64,000 nucleotides of DNA from Laccaria trichodermophora (lineage: Eukaryota; Basidiomycota; Agaricomycetes; Agaricales; Hydnangiaceae), in NCBI GenBank assembly GCA_018417955.1, contig JACTVC010000005.1, forward strand, positions 1,550,001 through 1,614,000, written 5' to 3'. A model generated the notes under the pieces. It saw nothing but the letters and a program-made list of their open reading frames with translations. It had not been told where the DNA came from and made no database searches. Below, piece by piece: positions 56,037-64,000 of this stretch. The position numbers and the translations under genes are program-made. The stretch's first letter is position 1; each line of letters begins with the position of its first letter.

Positions 56037-56821
56037 AGAGAATGGCCTTCGCTAATCAACTTTGTACTATTGGACATTCATACCCATACCAAGCGAGATA
56101 TTTAACCGTTGCTGCATAGTATTGTCAGGCCACTTCAGGTCCAACGCACCCTTTGGTCAAAGAAAAAACGGAAACAAGTGCTTCGACTGTTCCCCAAAAC
56201 GTCCTTATCTGCCGCGAGTTTCCCTGGGGCCATTCCGAGAAGTCGTCCATGTTCTTGACCACAAAACGACGGTCATTTTGAGCGGTTCATTTGGACGACA
56301 TATTGACGACCTTGAGACTCAGAGTGATCCGAATTCACAAAGTAACACAACTTTTTTGCGACTTTTCGAATGAGTATCTGGAGTGTAAAACAAGTATTTC
56401 TTCGCAACGGCAAAATGGTTATTTAAGTTCTAGAAGGTAGCAAGAGGGAGGTAAGTATTGTGGCCGTTGCAGTAACCGGCCCGGGATTGCCAATTGGCCA
56501 TCGTGTCCTGGCAGTCGAGAGCACGAAGCGCGCTCTTTGGGTTCTGCCGACTATCACTACTGATCTGTGCTTTGGTCCATGCGACACTCGTCGTTGATTT
56601 CTCTCTGCGACAAAATAGTGGACACTGAGACAAAGGTCCTAGATTCTTTTCTCATCGCCACAAAATATCATTGGGCACCGGGACAAAAGTGCTCCTCAAC
56701 GTATAGGTGAGTGAGATCAGCTGGATGTACGTGCTCAATGATGAAGTGAACACAGGCTAGCAATCAGTGCGGTTTCTTTCAACTTGCCTTGAAACTCAGA
56801 ACACGTCGCTCTCTCCCAAAA
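56037..56821. other. Intergenic region, no gene seen
   Basis: This holds the 3' end of the reductase and the promoter of the F-box gene. Two short similar words, ctctgcgacaaaatagtggacactgagac and tcatcgccacaaaatatcat with gggcaccgggac, lie ~60 bases apart near 56605 and 56655. Nothing else was recognised. Confidence 0.45.
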
Positions 56822-57870
56822 ATGTGTGAAACACTCCCGAAGGAACTCCTCCATCAAATCATGGCCATGTGCCACTCCATAGACTATGAGGTGTTTGCAC
56901 ATCGATCCCCAGAACCATTGCTCGCCCATCGTAAAGAAACAGCCCGTCTGCTCCTTGTTTGCCAACGTTGGCGGCGCGTTGCGACTCCACTGAAATATGA
57001 AACGGCCATTGTCTCCTCTGAAGCCGAGGCCAGCACCTTGGCCTCTATTTTATCTCGAGGTCGAGTCGGTTCCTATGTCAAAAAACTCCGGATAGAGGGC
57101 GGATTTGGCAGGGCTCTACGCACAATTCTTTCCAAGGTCCCAAATCTTCTGTACCTCTTCGTATCTCTCGATATTACCTCAGAGGCGAAAGTGGCTGGAC
57201 TATGCACTGGTCTCAAGCTTGTCAATCCTCAGTATCTAGTCCTGCGCGATCGGCGCGTACTGGGGAATCAAGGGGTGCGTTCTGTTGTTGATACTTTGAT
57301 TACATGCATGAAAAGCTCCTGGACGAACCTGGTAAGCAGTGTTTCACCCAAGCGCGACTCTGTACCGACTCTCTCAGATATCATATGATCACCCGTACGA
57401 CGAATGGGTCTGGCTTGGTCAAGAGTTCGACAATCGCCAATATAGCGCACGAACACAACGTACAAGGGACCTCGCAAGAGCTCTCATCCACATACCGAAG
57501 TTGCAGATTGTACACGTTCCGCGAGCGTATTATATCAGCGAGGACGACGTGGTTCTGAAAGCCATCAAGAATCCTTCTGTACAGAGGATTGTTAGTTGGA
57601 TGCCCTGGCAAGACGGCTTTATTGTCCCTTTGGACAGATACCCTCGACTTCGCGATATTATCTACCTCCCGCTCCCAGGACCATGGTTGCGACCCACGTA
57701 CGCTGCCATTGGCCAAGGTGATCCTGGGTATGTTTGCCCTTATACTATTATATGCTGCTACTGGGTAACTTCCATTTAGCTCCCTGTTTCCGGTAACCTT
57801 TGGGTTTTGTACCCAGTCACACGAGCTTAAGAGATCGTGGTCGGATCGATGGAGTGGTCTTTGGTATTGA
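56822..57870 (+). CDS. F-box-like protein
   Basis: This is likely an SCF ubiquitin-ligase adaptor or related protein. The start at 56822 (MCETLPKELLHQIMAMC) puts the F-box at the N-terminus: LPKELLHQIM, followed by an insertion and LLLVCQRWRRVATPLKYETA. An upstream in-frame Met at 56789 is less suited. The rest has leucine-rich, repeat-like segments (VKKLRIEGGFGRALRTIL, VPNLLYLFVSL). Introns are inferred near 57331-57385 and 57729-57771; the last exon reads GSLFPVTFGFCTQSHELKRS and stops at 57868-57870. The second-exon frame YDEWVWLGQEF and RDLARALIHIPKLQIVHVPR continues the leucine-rich pattern. This kind of protein is very numerous in agaricomycetes and the target is unknown. Confidence 0.7.
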
Positions 57871-58174
57871 CCTGTCACCAACTTCTTTCCATTTCAAAAG
57901 CACTTCTCCTGTCGAGATATTCAAGACACCAAACAACCTAAAATGTCACTGAATACGAAGCTACCCGGCTAGATTTCGATGGAGGGGTTCCTCTAGAAGA
58001 TAACAAAGCAAGGGCTAAAATATAACTCGAACAAAAGTAAGGACAAGGAGGAAGAATGTAGCTAAACCTCAAGCCCTCCAAAGATTTTCTCCTGACGAAT
58101 ACAAGCGGCATGCGCAGCATCCTACATGATGGGCCAGCATATCATACATACTTACATTCATAAGGTAGAGCAAA
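57871..58174. other. Convergent 3' intergenic gap
   Basis: These ~300 bases lie between the stops of the F-box gene (plus) and SEH1 (minus). The part at ~57975-58020 (gatttcgatggaggggttcctc, aagcaagggct) resembles 52479-52522 (tgatggaggggttttcttca, aagcaagggct), so the copied SEH1 fragment may extend to this 3' flank. Confidence 0.5.
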
Positions 58175-59838
58175 TCAAGTATCCATATCAACATCCTTAT
58201 TTTCCATCTGCGTATTGGTTTCTCCCGTCGCTTGTTCAACCCCAACACTCCCAGCAGGCCTCCATACATTTCCAGCAGTAGCTTTCCACAAGCGAATACG
58301 ACCATCGTTGCCTGCCGACGACAATACCGTACTTTCAACACCAAAATCAACAAAGAGACAAGATAAGAGCGCGCAAGACCTCGTACCCAGTGATGTTCCA
58401 TTCCACTCTACCAACAGCCGACCTAAAGAAAATTTTCGATGAGACGGCAAGAGAAAAAATGGAGAAAGAAGCCTACTTGTGATGATCAAAGTCAGCCACA
58501 GACACAGCTGTCCATTTCGCAGCTTCGTGGTCGCCTTCCGCTGCATCGTCAGATGCGGGTTTGACTTTCCATATCCTCACATGGCCATCCCGCCCACCAG
58601 TGGCGATGAGGTGGTACGACCTCCCACACAAAGGGGCCCATGCCACTGAGGTAATGGCGTACGCGGTTGAGGAGGATGCGTTAGTTGGTTCTACTGCCGT
58701 AGAGGTCTGCAGTGGGTTGACTGGTGCTCCTGCGGAAGCAGATAAAGATGGTGTGGCGTCGAGGGTGAGGAGGGTATTCGACCGGCGAGCGTTGATTTGG
58801 ATGATCTGAGAGAAGACGATCAGCCAAAGGAAAAGAGGGAAGGCTTGGGGAGGTGTACCTTTATGGTCCCACTTGTCCCACATCCAGCGGCTATTACTTC
58901 TCCCCAGTACCGATCTTTGCACCACGACAAACACCACCCACCATCAGCCTCGCGGTTTCCTATCCCTGGACGGGCTAGAGGCGCAGAGCTTCCTGTGCCT
59001 TGCTGCAACCCTTGTTGTAGAGCCTGCGCTACAAGCGAAGCTGATGCACCATCAAGTGTTGCGTGAGTTTGCGTTGGCGTAGCGAGGGCGATGGTGTGCG
59101 TCCTTGAAAGATAGCCGGGCGAAGGTCCTGAAACGACGGTCTGGACATCGATTTCTTCCACGAGTTGCCAAGATGTAAGTGAGGGTTGTTCGAGGCATTC
59201 GTATATCCTAAGAATGCTATCGGAAGCAATTGAAGCCTAGTAGGGAAAAATCAAAATCAGACTAATTGTCATGCCTTCCATGGGTATGATTTAGAGATAG
59301 ACCCACCAATTTCAACCCAAAATGATGTGGTGCGAATTCTACCATTCTCACAGTTCCTCTAGCATCAGTCAAAACGGCCCTTTCTATCCACCTTGAAGAT
59401 GATTGCCCAGCCGCGTTTGCATTTGTCTGTTGGTCCGCCGCCGCCGCTGGTGCCGATTGCTCCCACACCTTCACTGTACGGTCAAATGACGACGAGGCGA
59501 TGATAGAGCCAAATTCGGGATGAGCCCAGCTGATCTTAGAGACAGCGGCATCGTGAGCCTGAAATGGCGAGACACTTTGAGCTTGTTGTCAGGATATTAT
59601 CCGTAAAGCCAAAGAATACCTTCCAGTCGTCCTCTGTGCTCCATGTTCCGTTGGCTTCATCTAGCTGCCATATCTTGATTCTAGCACATCATTTAGACCA
59701 ACTATCGAGATAATTGGGCTCGAACACCACTTACCGCTGGTCCAGGCTACACGTCGCGAGCCTCAAGCCATAAAAATCGTACGACGCGTCAGTTACGAGG
59801 TCGCCGTGCGCGTTTGGGATGAGGCCTGTTTGTATCAT
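58175..59838 (-). CDS. SEH1: WD40 nucleoporin Seh1
   Basis: Seh1 is a beta-propeller subunit of the nuclear-pore Y complex and of the SEA/GATOR2 complex that tunes TORC1. The start at 59838 gives MIQTGLIPNAHGDLVTDASY and DFYGLRLATCSLDQ, the family's first blade. Later blades: ISWAHPEFGSIIASSSFDRT with VKVWEQ, VRMVEFAPHHFGLKLAS with DSILRIYE, GGWCLSWCKDRYWGEVIAAG, SVAWAPLCGRSYHLIATGGR with GHVRIWKV, and VEWNITGTVLSSAGNDGRIR with LWKA. Low-complexity inserts (AAAADQQTNANAAGQSS, TQTHATLDGASASL) lengthen the loops. About six introns are inferred. The acidic end KDVDMDT is at 58175. Sec13 is the closest alternative but the blade order and inserts favour Seh1. A copied exon fragment lies at 52.6 kb. 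Confidence 0.86.
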
Positions 59839-60027
59839 GTTGTGGTTTAGGCGAAGCGTAGCCGCGCACGTGACAGTTGAGATAAATCATTCAGGGGAAG
59901 TTTGAACTTTGAACTTGCCCAGAGTTCTTCAATCTCACCTCCACTGTCCGGGGATGGCGGAAGCATCGTCTCAACTGGTTCGTCGTTTGTACATTACAAG
60001 GATTGAACTCATCCAATACCACCTCAG
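59839..60027. promoter_or_regulatory. Divergent promoter gap
   Basis: This short gap separates the SEH1 start (minus) from the next F-box gene (plus). Both promoters must be here or overlap the genes. No specific site was recognised. Confidence 0.4.
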
Positions 60028-61581
60028 ATGACGCTGCAACTAATTACACATATCTCTACTAACGACCCCGTTTTAAGGCCAACTGAACACTCAGTGAGTG
60101 TTCATAAGAAGCACAAGGGGTCCGTACATCTCTTCTATGCCCTCTCACGCGTTTCTGACGAGTTTGATAGGTCCACATCCGAGGTTAAATCTCGACGATC
60201 ACCTGGGCTAGACCCATCGCCAGAGCCTCCCTTGATCCAGCGACTGCCCGCAGAAATCTTGACAGAAATATTTACCTACTGCGTCTGCGACGTCACCCCA
60301 CCTCCTCCTAAAGAGGTAGACTCCATTCTACGAGAACCGTGGACCATATCCCAAACGTGCCAATATTGGCGCAACATCGTTCTATCCTTCCCCAAACTCT
60401 GGTCCTACATCCACCTAGACCTCTCAGAGATCCAGGGAAAAGATGTCATATTGAAAACGAAGTTCCCTGAAATGCTCACATTATGGATGAACCGCTCTGG
60501 TTCTAAAAACCCCCTTCATATCACATTCAACGACTTCGCTGTCCCAACAGACGACATCCGCCTTCAGTCTATAAGCCGAAACCTCATGAGCACCCTCGTA
60601 TCTCGATCACACCGCTGGGCCGAAGTCTCCCTCTGTGTAAGCCCATCCATCGTACATTGCCTACGCCAAGTCAAAGCAAACATCCCGCTCCTTCACTCCT
60701 TCACCCTCAAGTCCACCGATCCCTTGGCGGGATCTCCAACAGTCAAAGAAGCAAGGCTCTATAAGCTCTTGGTATCCGCACCCGCGCTACGCAACCTAAC
60801 TCTCGACTTCTCTCGCAGCTTCGTCCTTGACAAGCTCCAGCCCCCTTACGCGCAACTCCAATCCGTCTCAGCTAGAACCCTCACCCCACACGTGCTCCTC
60901 TCGAAAACCCGTAGCATTAAGAGTGCAAGCATCCGAGCGGTGATGTTTTCTGGGTTTCTGTACTCTATGTGCACAGTGGCCATTTGCCCCGAACTTACAT
61001 CCCTCGAACTATTTGTCTCCCCCATCCTCCTCGACTTCCTGGAGCTACCCGCCTTGCAACACCTCTCTATTCAATACACCACGGAACCTGATGACTTTAC
61101 GCGCATCACGTCCCTAATCAACCGCTCGTCGTGCTTCATACGCACGTTGAAGCTGTCACAAGTCACTTTACCGCGTAAACAGGTGGCGATCGAGCTGTTT
61201 GAGCGTTTGCCCAGCCTGGTAGATTTGGAAGTGTCAATAGACAAAGGACGTTCCGAAACGTTCCATGATTTCGTGAATGCGATGGTCATCAAGCCATCCA
61301 CTAATCCCACTCTGGAATACAAAGAAGAGAACGAAGTCCAATCGAATCTCCTCACTCACCTCGAGCGAATCAAGTTTGAGTGCCCGAGGCGCGGTGCTTA
61401 CTCCTCGAACGACGTGAAACAACTTGTGGACATGGCTGAGTCGCGCTGGCGGCTACCCGTCGAATTGGACAACGATGTAGTCCAATTAAAAACCATCCAT
61501 CTTGCCGCACCTGCGCTGAGGCAGGAAAGGCTGGAGATGATGAGGGAGGAGGGGTTGGAGGTCATTGGGGACTTTTATTGA
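60028..61581 (+). CDS. F-box protein, intronless
   Basis: This is a 517-residue single frame. The F-box-like domain is at residues ~70-128: IQRLPAEILTEIFTYCVCDV, then the family-typical WTISQTCQYWRNIVLSFPKL and WSYIHLDL. This is the common agaricomycete F-box layout, a putative SCF substrate adaptor. The C-terminal part contains leucine-rich segments (LRNLTLDFSRSF, LTSLELFVSPILLDFLELPA, LQHLSIQY) that may form an irregular LRR. The first ~60 residues have no clear domain, and the true start could lie downstream. Nothing marks a specific target. Confidence 0.75.
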   Translation: MTLQLITHISTNDPVLRPTEHSVSVHKKHKGSVHLFYALSRVSDEFDRSTSEVKSRRSPGLDPSPEPPLIQRLPAEILTEIFTYCVCDVTPPPPKEVDSILREPWTISQTCQYWRNIVLSFPKLWSYIHLDLSEIQGKDVILKTKFPEMLTLWMNRSGSKNPLHITFNDFAVPTDDIRLQSISRNLMSTLVSRSHRWAEVSLCVSPSIVHCLRQVKANIPLLHSFTLKSTDPLAGSPTVKEARLYKLLVSAPALRNLTLDFSRSFVLDKLQPPYAQLQSVSARTLTPHVLLSKTRSIKSASIRAVMFSGFLYSMCTVAICPELTSLELFVSPILLDFLELPALQHLSIQYTTEPDDFTRITSLINRSSCFIRTLKLSQVTLPRKQVAIELFERLPSLVDLEVSIDKGRSETFHDFVNAMVIKPSTNPTLEYKEENEVQSNLLTHLERIKFECPRRGAYSSNDVKQLVDMAESRWRLPVELDNDVVQLKTIHLAAPALRQERLEMMREEGLEVIGDFY

Positions 61582-62414
61582 GCCATTTACGAGTGGATAA
61601 CTACGTGAACGCAGTAAATTTAATGATTATGTACGTTGCATTTAACGCAACACGGAAGATAAAATTCATTGATATTGTCCGACTCCATCTCTGAGGCCCG
61701 AATTGGTAAACATTGCGAATGTGATGGGCAGCTCACGGTTCAACCAGAGCTAACTGTTGTCCATACAATCGAAAACCCTTCAAAATAGATTGAATTTCAT
61801 CGAGATTACCACTTGAACCGCGGCGTTCGGAGGACTTCTTAGAAACCGTCCACGATTTCGCAAACCTGTCAAACATTCGATGGGTCGATACAAGCATCAG
61901 TCGAATGAACAGAAAACACACGTTTCTTCACTGAAAGAGCCCATTCTGACGAGCAACTAGTGTATTCAGTTCGTTTAAAATCTGCGCGTTTCGCGTCTAC
62001 AAAAACCAACTGTTCAGTTATACTTCAACAGGGGGTACACGCTTTGCGCACCGAGGGTGGCGGAACGCTCAAAACATGACCAGGAGCAGAGGAGACCCTT
62101 GAAAGAGAAGGTCGCGAGAAGTTCCTATGTCGACTTGTTGAACATTGGGCAGTCGAATTCATTGCTGGAGGCTACATTTTTGAGAAACGCACAAAGGGTA
62201 GTTCCCTTCTAAGTTTTTGCGGGAAATCACAGCGCAGCAATCAAGCCATGTCCCGCGCCTCTCGCTCATATGCATACCGAGCGATTGAATTATACTATTC
62301 GCCGCAAAGAAAATAGGGAAAACAAGTCTAAAAAGCAGACTTATGACAACGATTAGTCTCTCAGATCTCAAGCTCGCCAAAAGACTCACCAGACAGCCGA
62401 ACCAACAACTATCA
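61582..62414. other. Intergenic region, no gene seen
   Basis: This lies between the F-box gene and the 3' end of the mitoribosomal gene. Short frames at 61733-61921 and 62159-62389 (minus) have no known motif. Composition is ordinary with regular CpG. Confidence 0.45.
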
Positions 62415-62824
62415 CTATTGCGTCAGCATAAAATTCCTATCCTTTATAGCCTGCCGATTCGCTGCCCTCCGCTTCACGCGTTCCAACTTCCCTCCAGGTC
62501 CGTCGTCTTCATGCACCTTGGGCTGCAACACTGTCCATAACCATTCGGGGTAGTCCTTGTCCGGCAACGCGAGCACCGTCGGTTGTCCCTTGAGATAGTT
62601 AAGCCCTGTCAATACCGTGTCCTCTGGACACGCAGACGGGCCGACTGGGTGGAGAGGTCAGTAACCCAACCAATGGCGATCTGTTCAGACGAACTAGAAG
62701 CTGGGGATGGTTTTTTTGTAGCTGCTGGCTTGACTGCAGCTTTTCCTGGCGAGCTGCTACTCGCATATGTTCGACATGATGCCCTCAGGCAAGTTGGACG
62801 TCGCAGGACATAGAGGAAGGACAT
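62415..62824 (-). CDS. Mitochondrial ribosomal protein mL54 (MRPL37 family)
   Basis: This is a large-subunit mitoribosomal protein. The start at 62824 gives MSFLYVLRRPTCLRASCRTY, an Arg-rich mitochondrial presequence, followed by an Ala/Lys/Ser linker (PGKAAVKPAATKKPSPASSS). After an intron whose exact ends I could not settle (between ~62640 and 62700), the family core reads CPEDTVLTGLNYLKGQ, ALPDKDYPEWLWTVLQPK, and ends LERVKRRAANRQAIKDRNF before the stop at 62415. The block CPxxTxLxGLNY plus DxEYPxWLW is diagnostic of the MRPL37/L54 family. Length (~120 residues) is usual for the family. Confidence 0.82.
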
Positions 62825-63178
62825 TTGGCTTGGACAAAATTCGAGGTGTGTCACGAGCTCAATTTCTGCATGCTTAGTCAGCACCCCTTTACCCTTGCAA
62901 GCGGGGAGGAGAAAGTAAATCAAAATTGAAGGCCATGCAGGAACAATGCAGGAATATTCAATAGTACAGAAGTAGGAATTTCGCCCAGCTAACTACAAGC
63001 CCTTGGCAGTCTGTAAGCTTAGAGAGTCTTCTACATGTACAGTATTCAAGAACTATGTCAAAACTATATATGTAGTCACGGTCAACGATGAAAATTGAGG
63101 GTTCTTCGATAAGGAGTCAAGTCAGATCTTCTTTGTTCCTTATTGGGACCGCTCCGGAATATACCTCTACCTCTACCT
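62825..63178. other. Intergenic gap
   Basis: This lies upstream of the mL54 gene and downstream of the MYND gene. A short acctct simple repeat (63163-63185) marks the end of the MYND coding part. No further gene was seen. Confidence 0.5.
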
Positions 63179-64000
63179 CTACCTCTTCTTTTTGCAATTT
63201 GCTTTATGGGATCTACTTGAAAATCAGCGATCACTGAAATTCCGGAAGCGGGGAGCAAATTACGGCCAATCAGCATTTTGACATTCCGTTCCACAATCTA
63301 CGACGTTCAAGTTGTTGGTTCAATGGATTATTCAGAAAGAAAGAACGAATCTCACATTTAACAGCAGTACATCGGCTACAACGCCTTAGCCCGAGACCCC
63401 TCTTTCCACAGTTCTTGCAAGCGTCCGTGGCCACCGAGACAGAATCTTGAACGTTCACCGTTCCGTCGCCTTCAACTCTCGTGTTTCGAATTGCGATCTC
63501 CTCTCGCCTTGAATTGCCTGCTGATGAACCATCCGCTGCTATAACGTTCGCATTCATTTCGTCGTTTCGCGTGAGCATTGCAAGATTCTCTCGGGTGGCC
63601 TGGACATCTGTTGCAATCCATCGTTCCAGATTGGTACATGAAAACGGTGGTCCGTTGAATGGAGCGTGGGTGACAGCAAGATCCAGGGCTTCTCTGTATC
63701 TCTTGGCAGCCGTTGCTCGATCCTTGAGATCCCAAGCGAGAATACCGACGGTCAAGGAAGCAATTATCTGCATCCCCTTCAACAAAACTTTAGCGCGAGG
63801 GGACTTGAACTGTTTATGTTCCTTTTTCGAAGAGACGCGAAAGGAATCAAGAAGACGATAGGCATCGGGTGCTCGTTCCTCTGGAAGGCCACAGCTTGAG
63901 TTAGTACCCTCGTCACAAACGTGGGCATACCTGTGGCAAATTTCATGGCAGGATCTTTGAAAAAGCCTGCAAAGTTTCTCCAAAGAAACCCAAGAGTCTC
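63179..64000 (-). CDS. MYND-type zinc-finger protein, C-terminal part
   Basis: This is the 3' part of a gene that continues past the right window edge; the frame is open to base 64000. The visible protein has a helical region (RLLDSFRVSSKKEHKQFKSP, AKRYREALDLAV) and a C-terminal MYND finger: CKNCGKRGLGLRRCSRCTAV, joined across an intron (~63354-63299) to KYCGTECQNADWP. Another short intron (~63261-63216) gives RSHKANCKKKR and the stop at 63179-63181. This restores the full Cys/His pattern of MYND, a protein-interaction zinc finger. The upstream helical part may be TPR-like. In agaricomycetes such proteins are numerous and of unknown role. Confidence 0.75.

Overview
The window is nuclear DNA of a filamentous basidiomycete, most likely an agaricomycete. 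Genes are densely broken by short (~50-60 base) GT-AG introns and lie on both strands without operons. Recognisable genes are typically fungal: a GT2-family polysaccharide synthase, a Kre6/Skn1-type GH16 enzyme, COA1, a yeast-type amino-acid permease, ATG4, an NB-ARC/TPR NOD-like receptor, SCD6/LSM14, an MDR reductase, SEH1, F-box proteins, mitoribosomal mL54 and a MYND-finger protein. All exon structures were read by eye from splice consensus and protein continuity, so individual junctions are provisional.

Layout. 0.3-7.1 kb: two divergent cell-wall genes, a GT2 glycosyltransferase (minus) and a GH16 Kre6-like glucan enzyme (plus). 7.1-18 kb: a loose, repeat-rich stretch with COA1, one unrecognised multi-exon gene, a broken copy of COA1 exon 1, a duplicated unknown locus (9.65-10.38 and 15.16-15.80 kb) and several local tandem repeats. 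18-24 kb: amino-acid permease and ATG4, convergent. 25.9-26.6 kb: first member of a small proline-rich gene family. 26.9-40.4 kb: a 13.5-kb AT-rich island almost devoid of CpG, holding foldback elements with TA target sites, a decayed DDE transposase and, at its right end, the NB-ARC/TPR receptor. 40.7-48 kb: decayed segmental duplications, further copies of the proline-rich family and a copied fragment of the SCD6 3' end. 48.3-50 kb: SCD6. 50-54 kb: duplicated small unknown units and two tandem protein kinases separated by a copied SEH1 exon fragment. 54.8-64 kb: ordinary gene-dense DNA (MDR reductase, F-box, SEH1, F-box, mL54, MYND protein running off the end).

Two themes stand out. First, the CpG-depleted island has sharp edges, and its right edge falls inside the receptor gene: the first exon is in normal-composition DNA, while the NB-ARC/TPR body is CpG-poor yet remains one long open frame. 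This fits methylation-driven CpG decay over a transposon nest with selection keeping the receptor intact. Second, several genes have left partial, same-orientation copies nearby (COA1, SCD6, SEH1, the kinases, the proline-rich family), pointing to recurrent short-range segmental duplication followed by decay. I found no CRISPR array, bacterial-type operon, rRNA or convincing intact tRNA gene.
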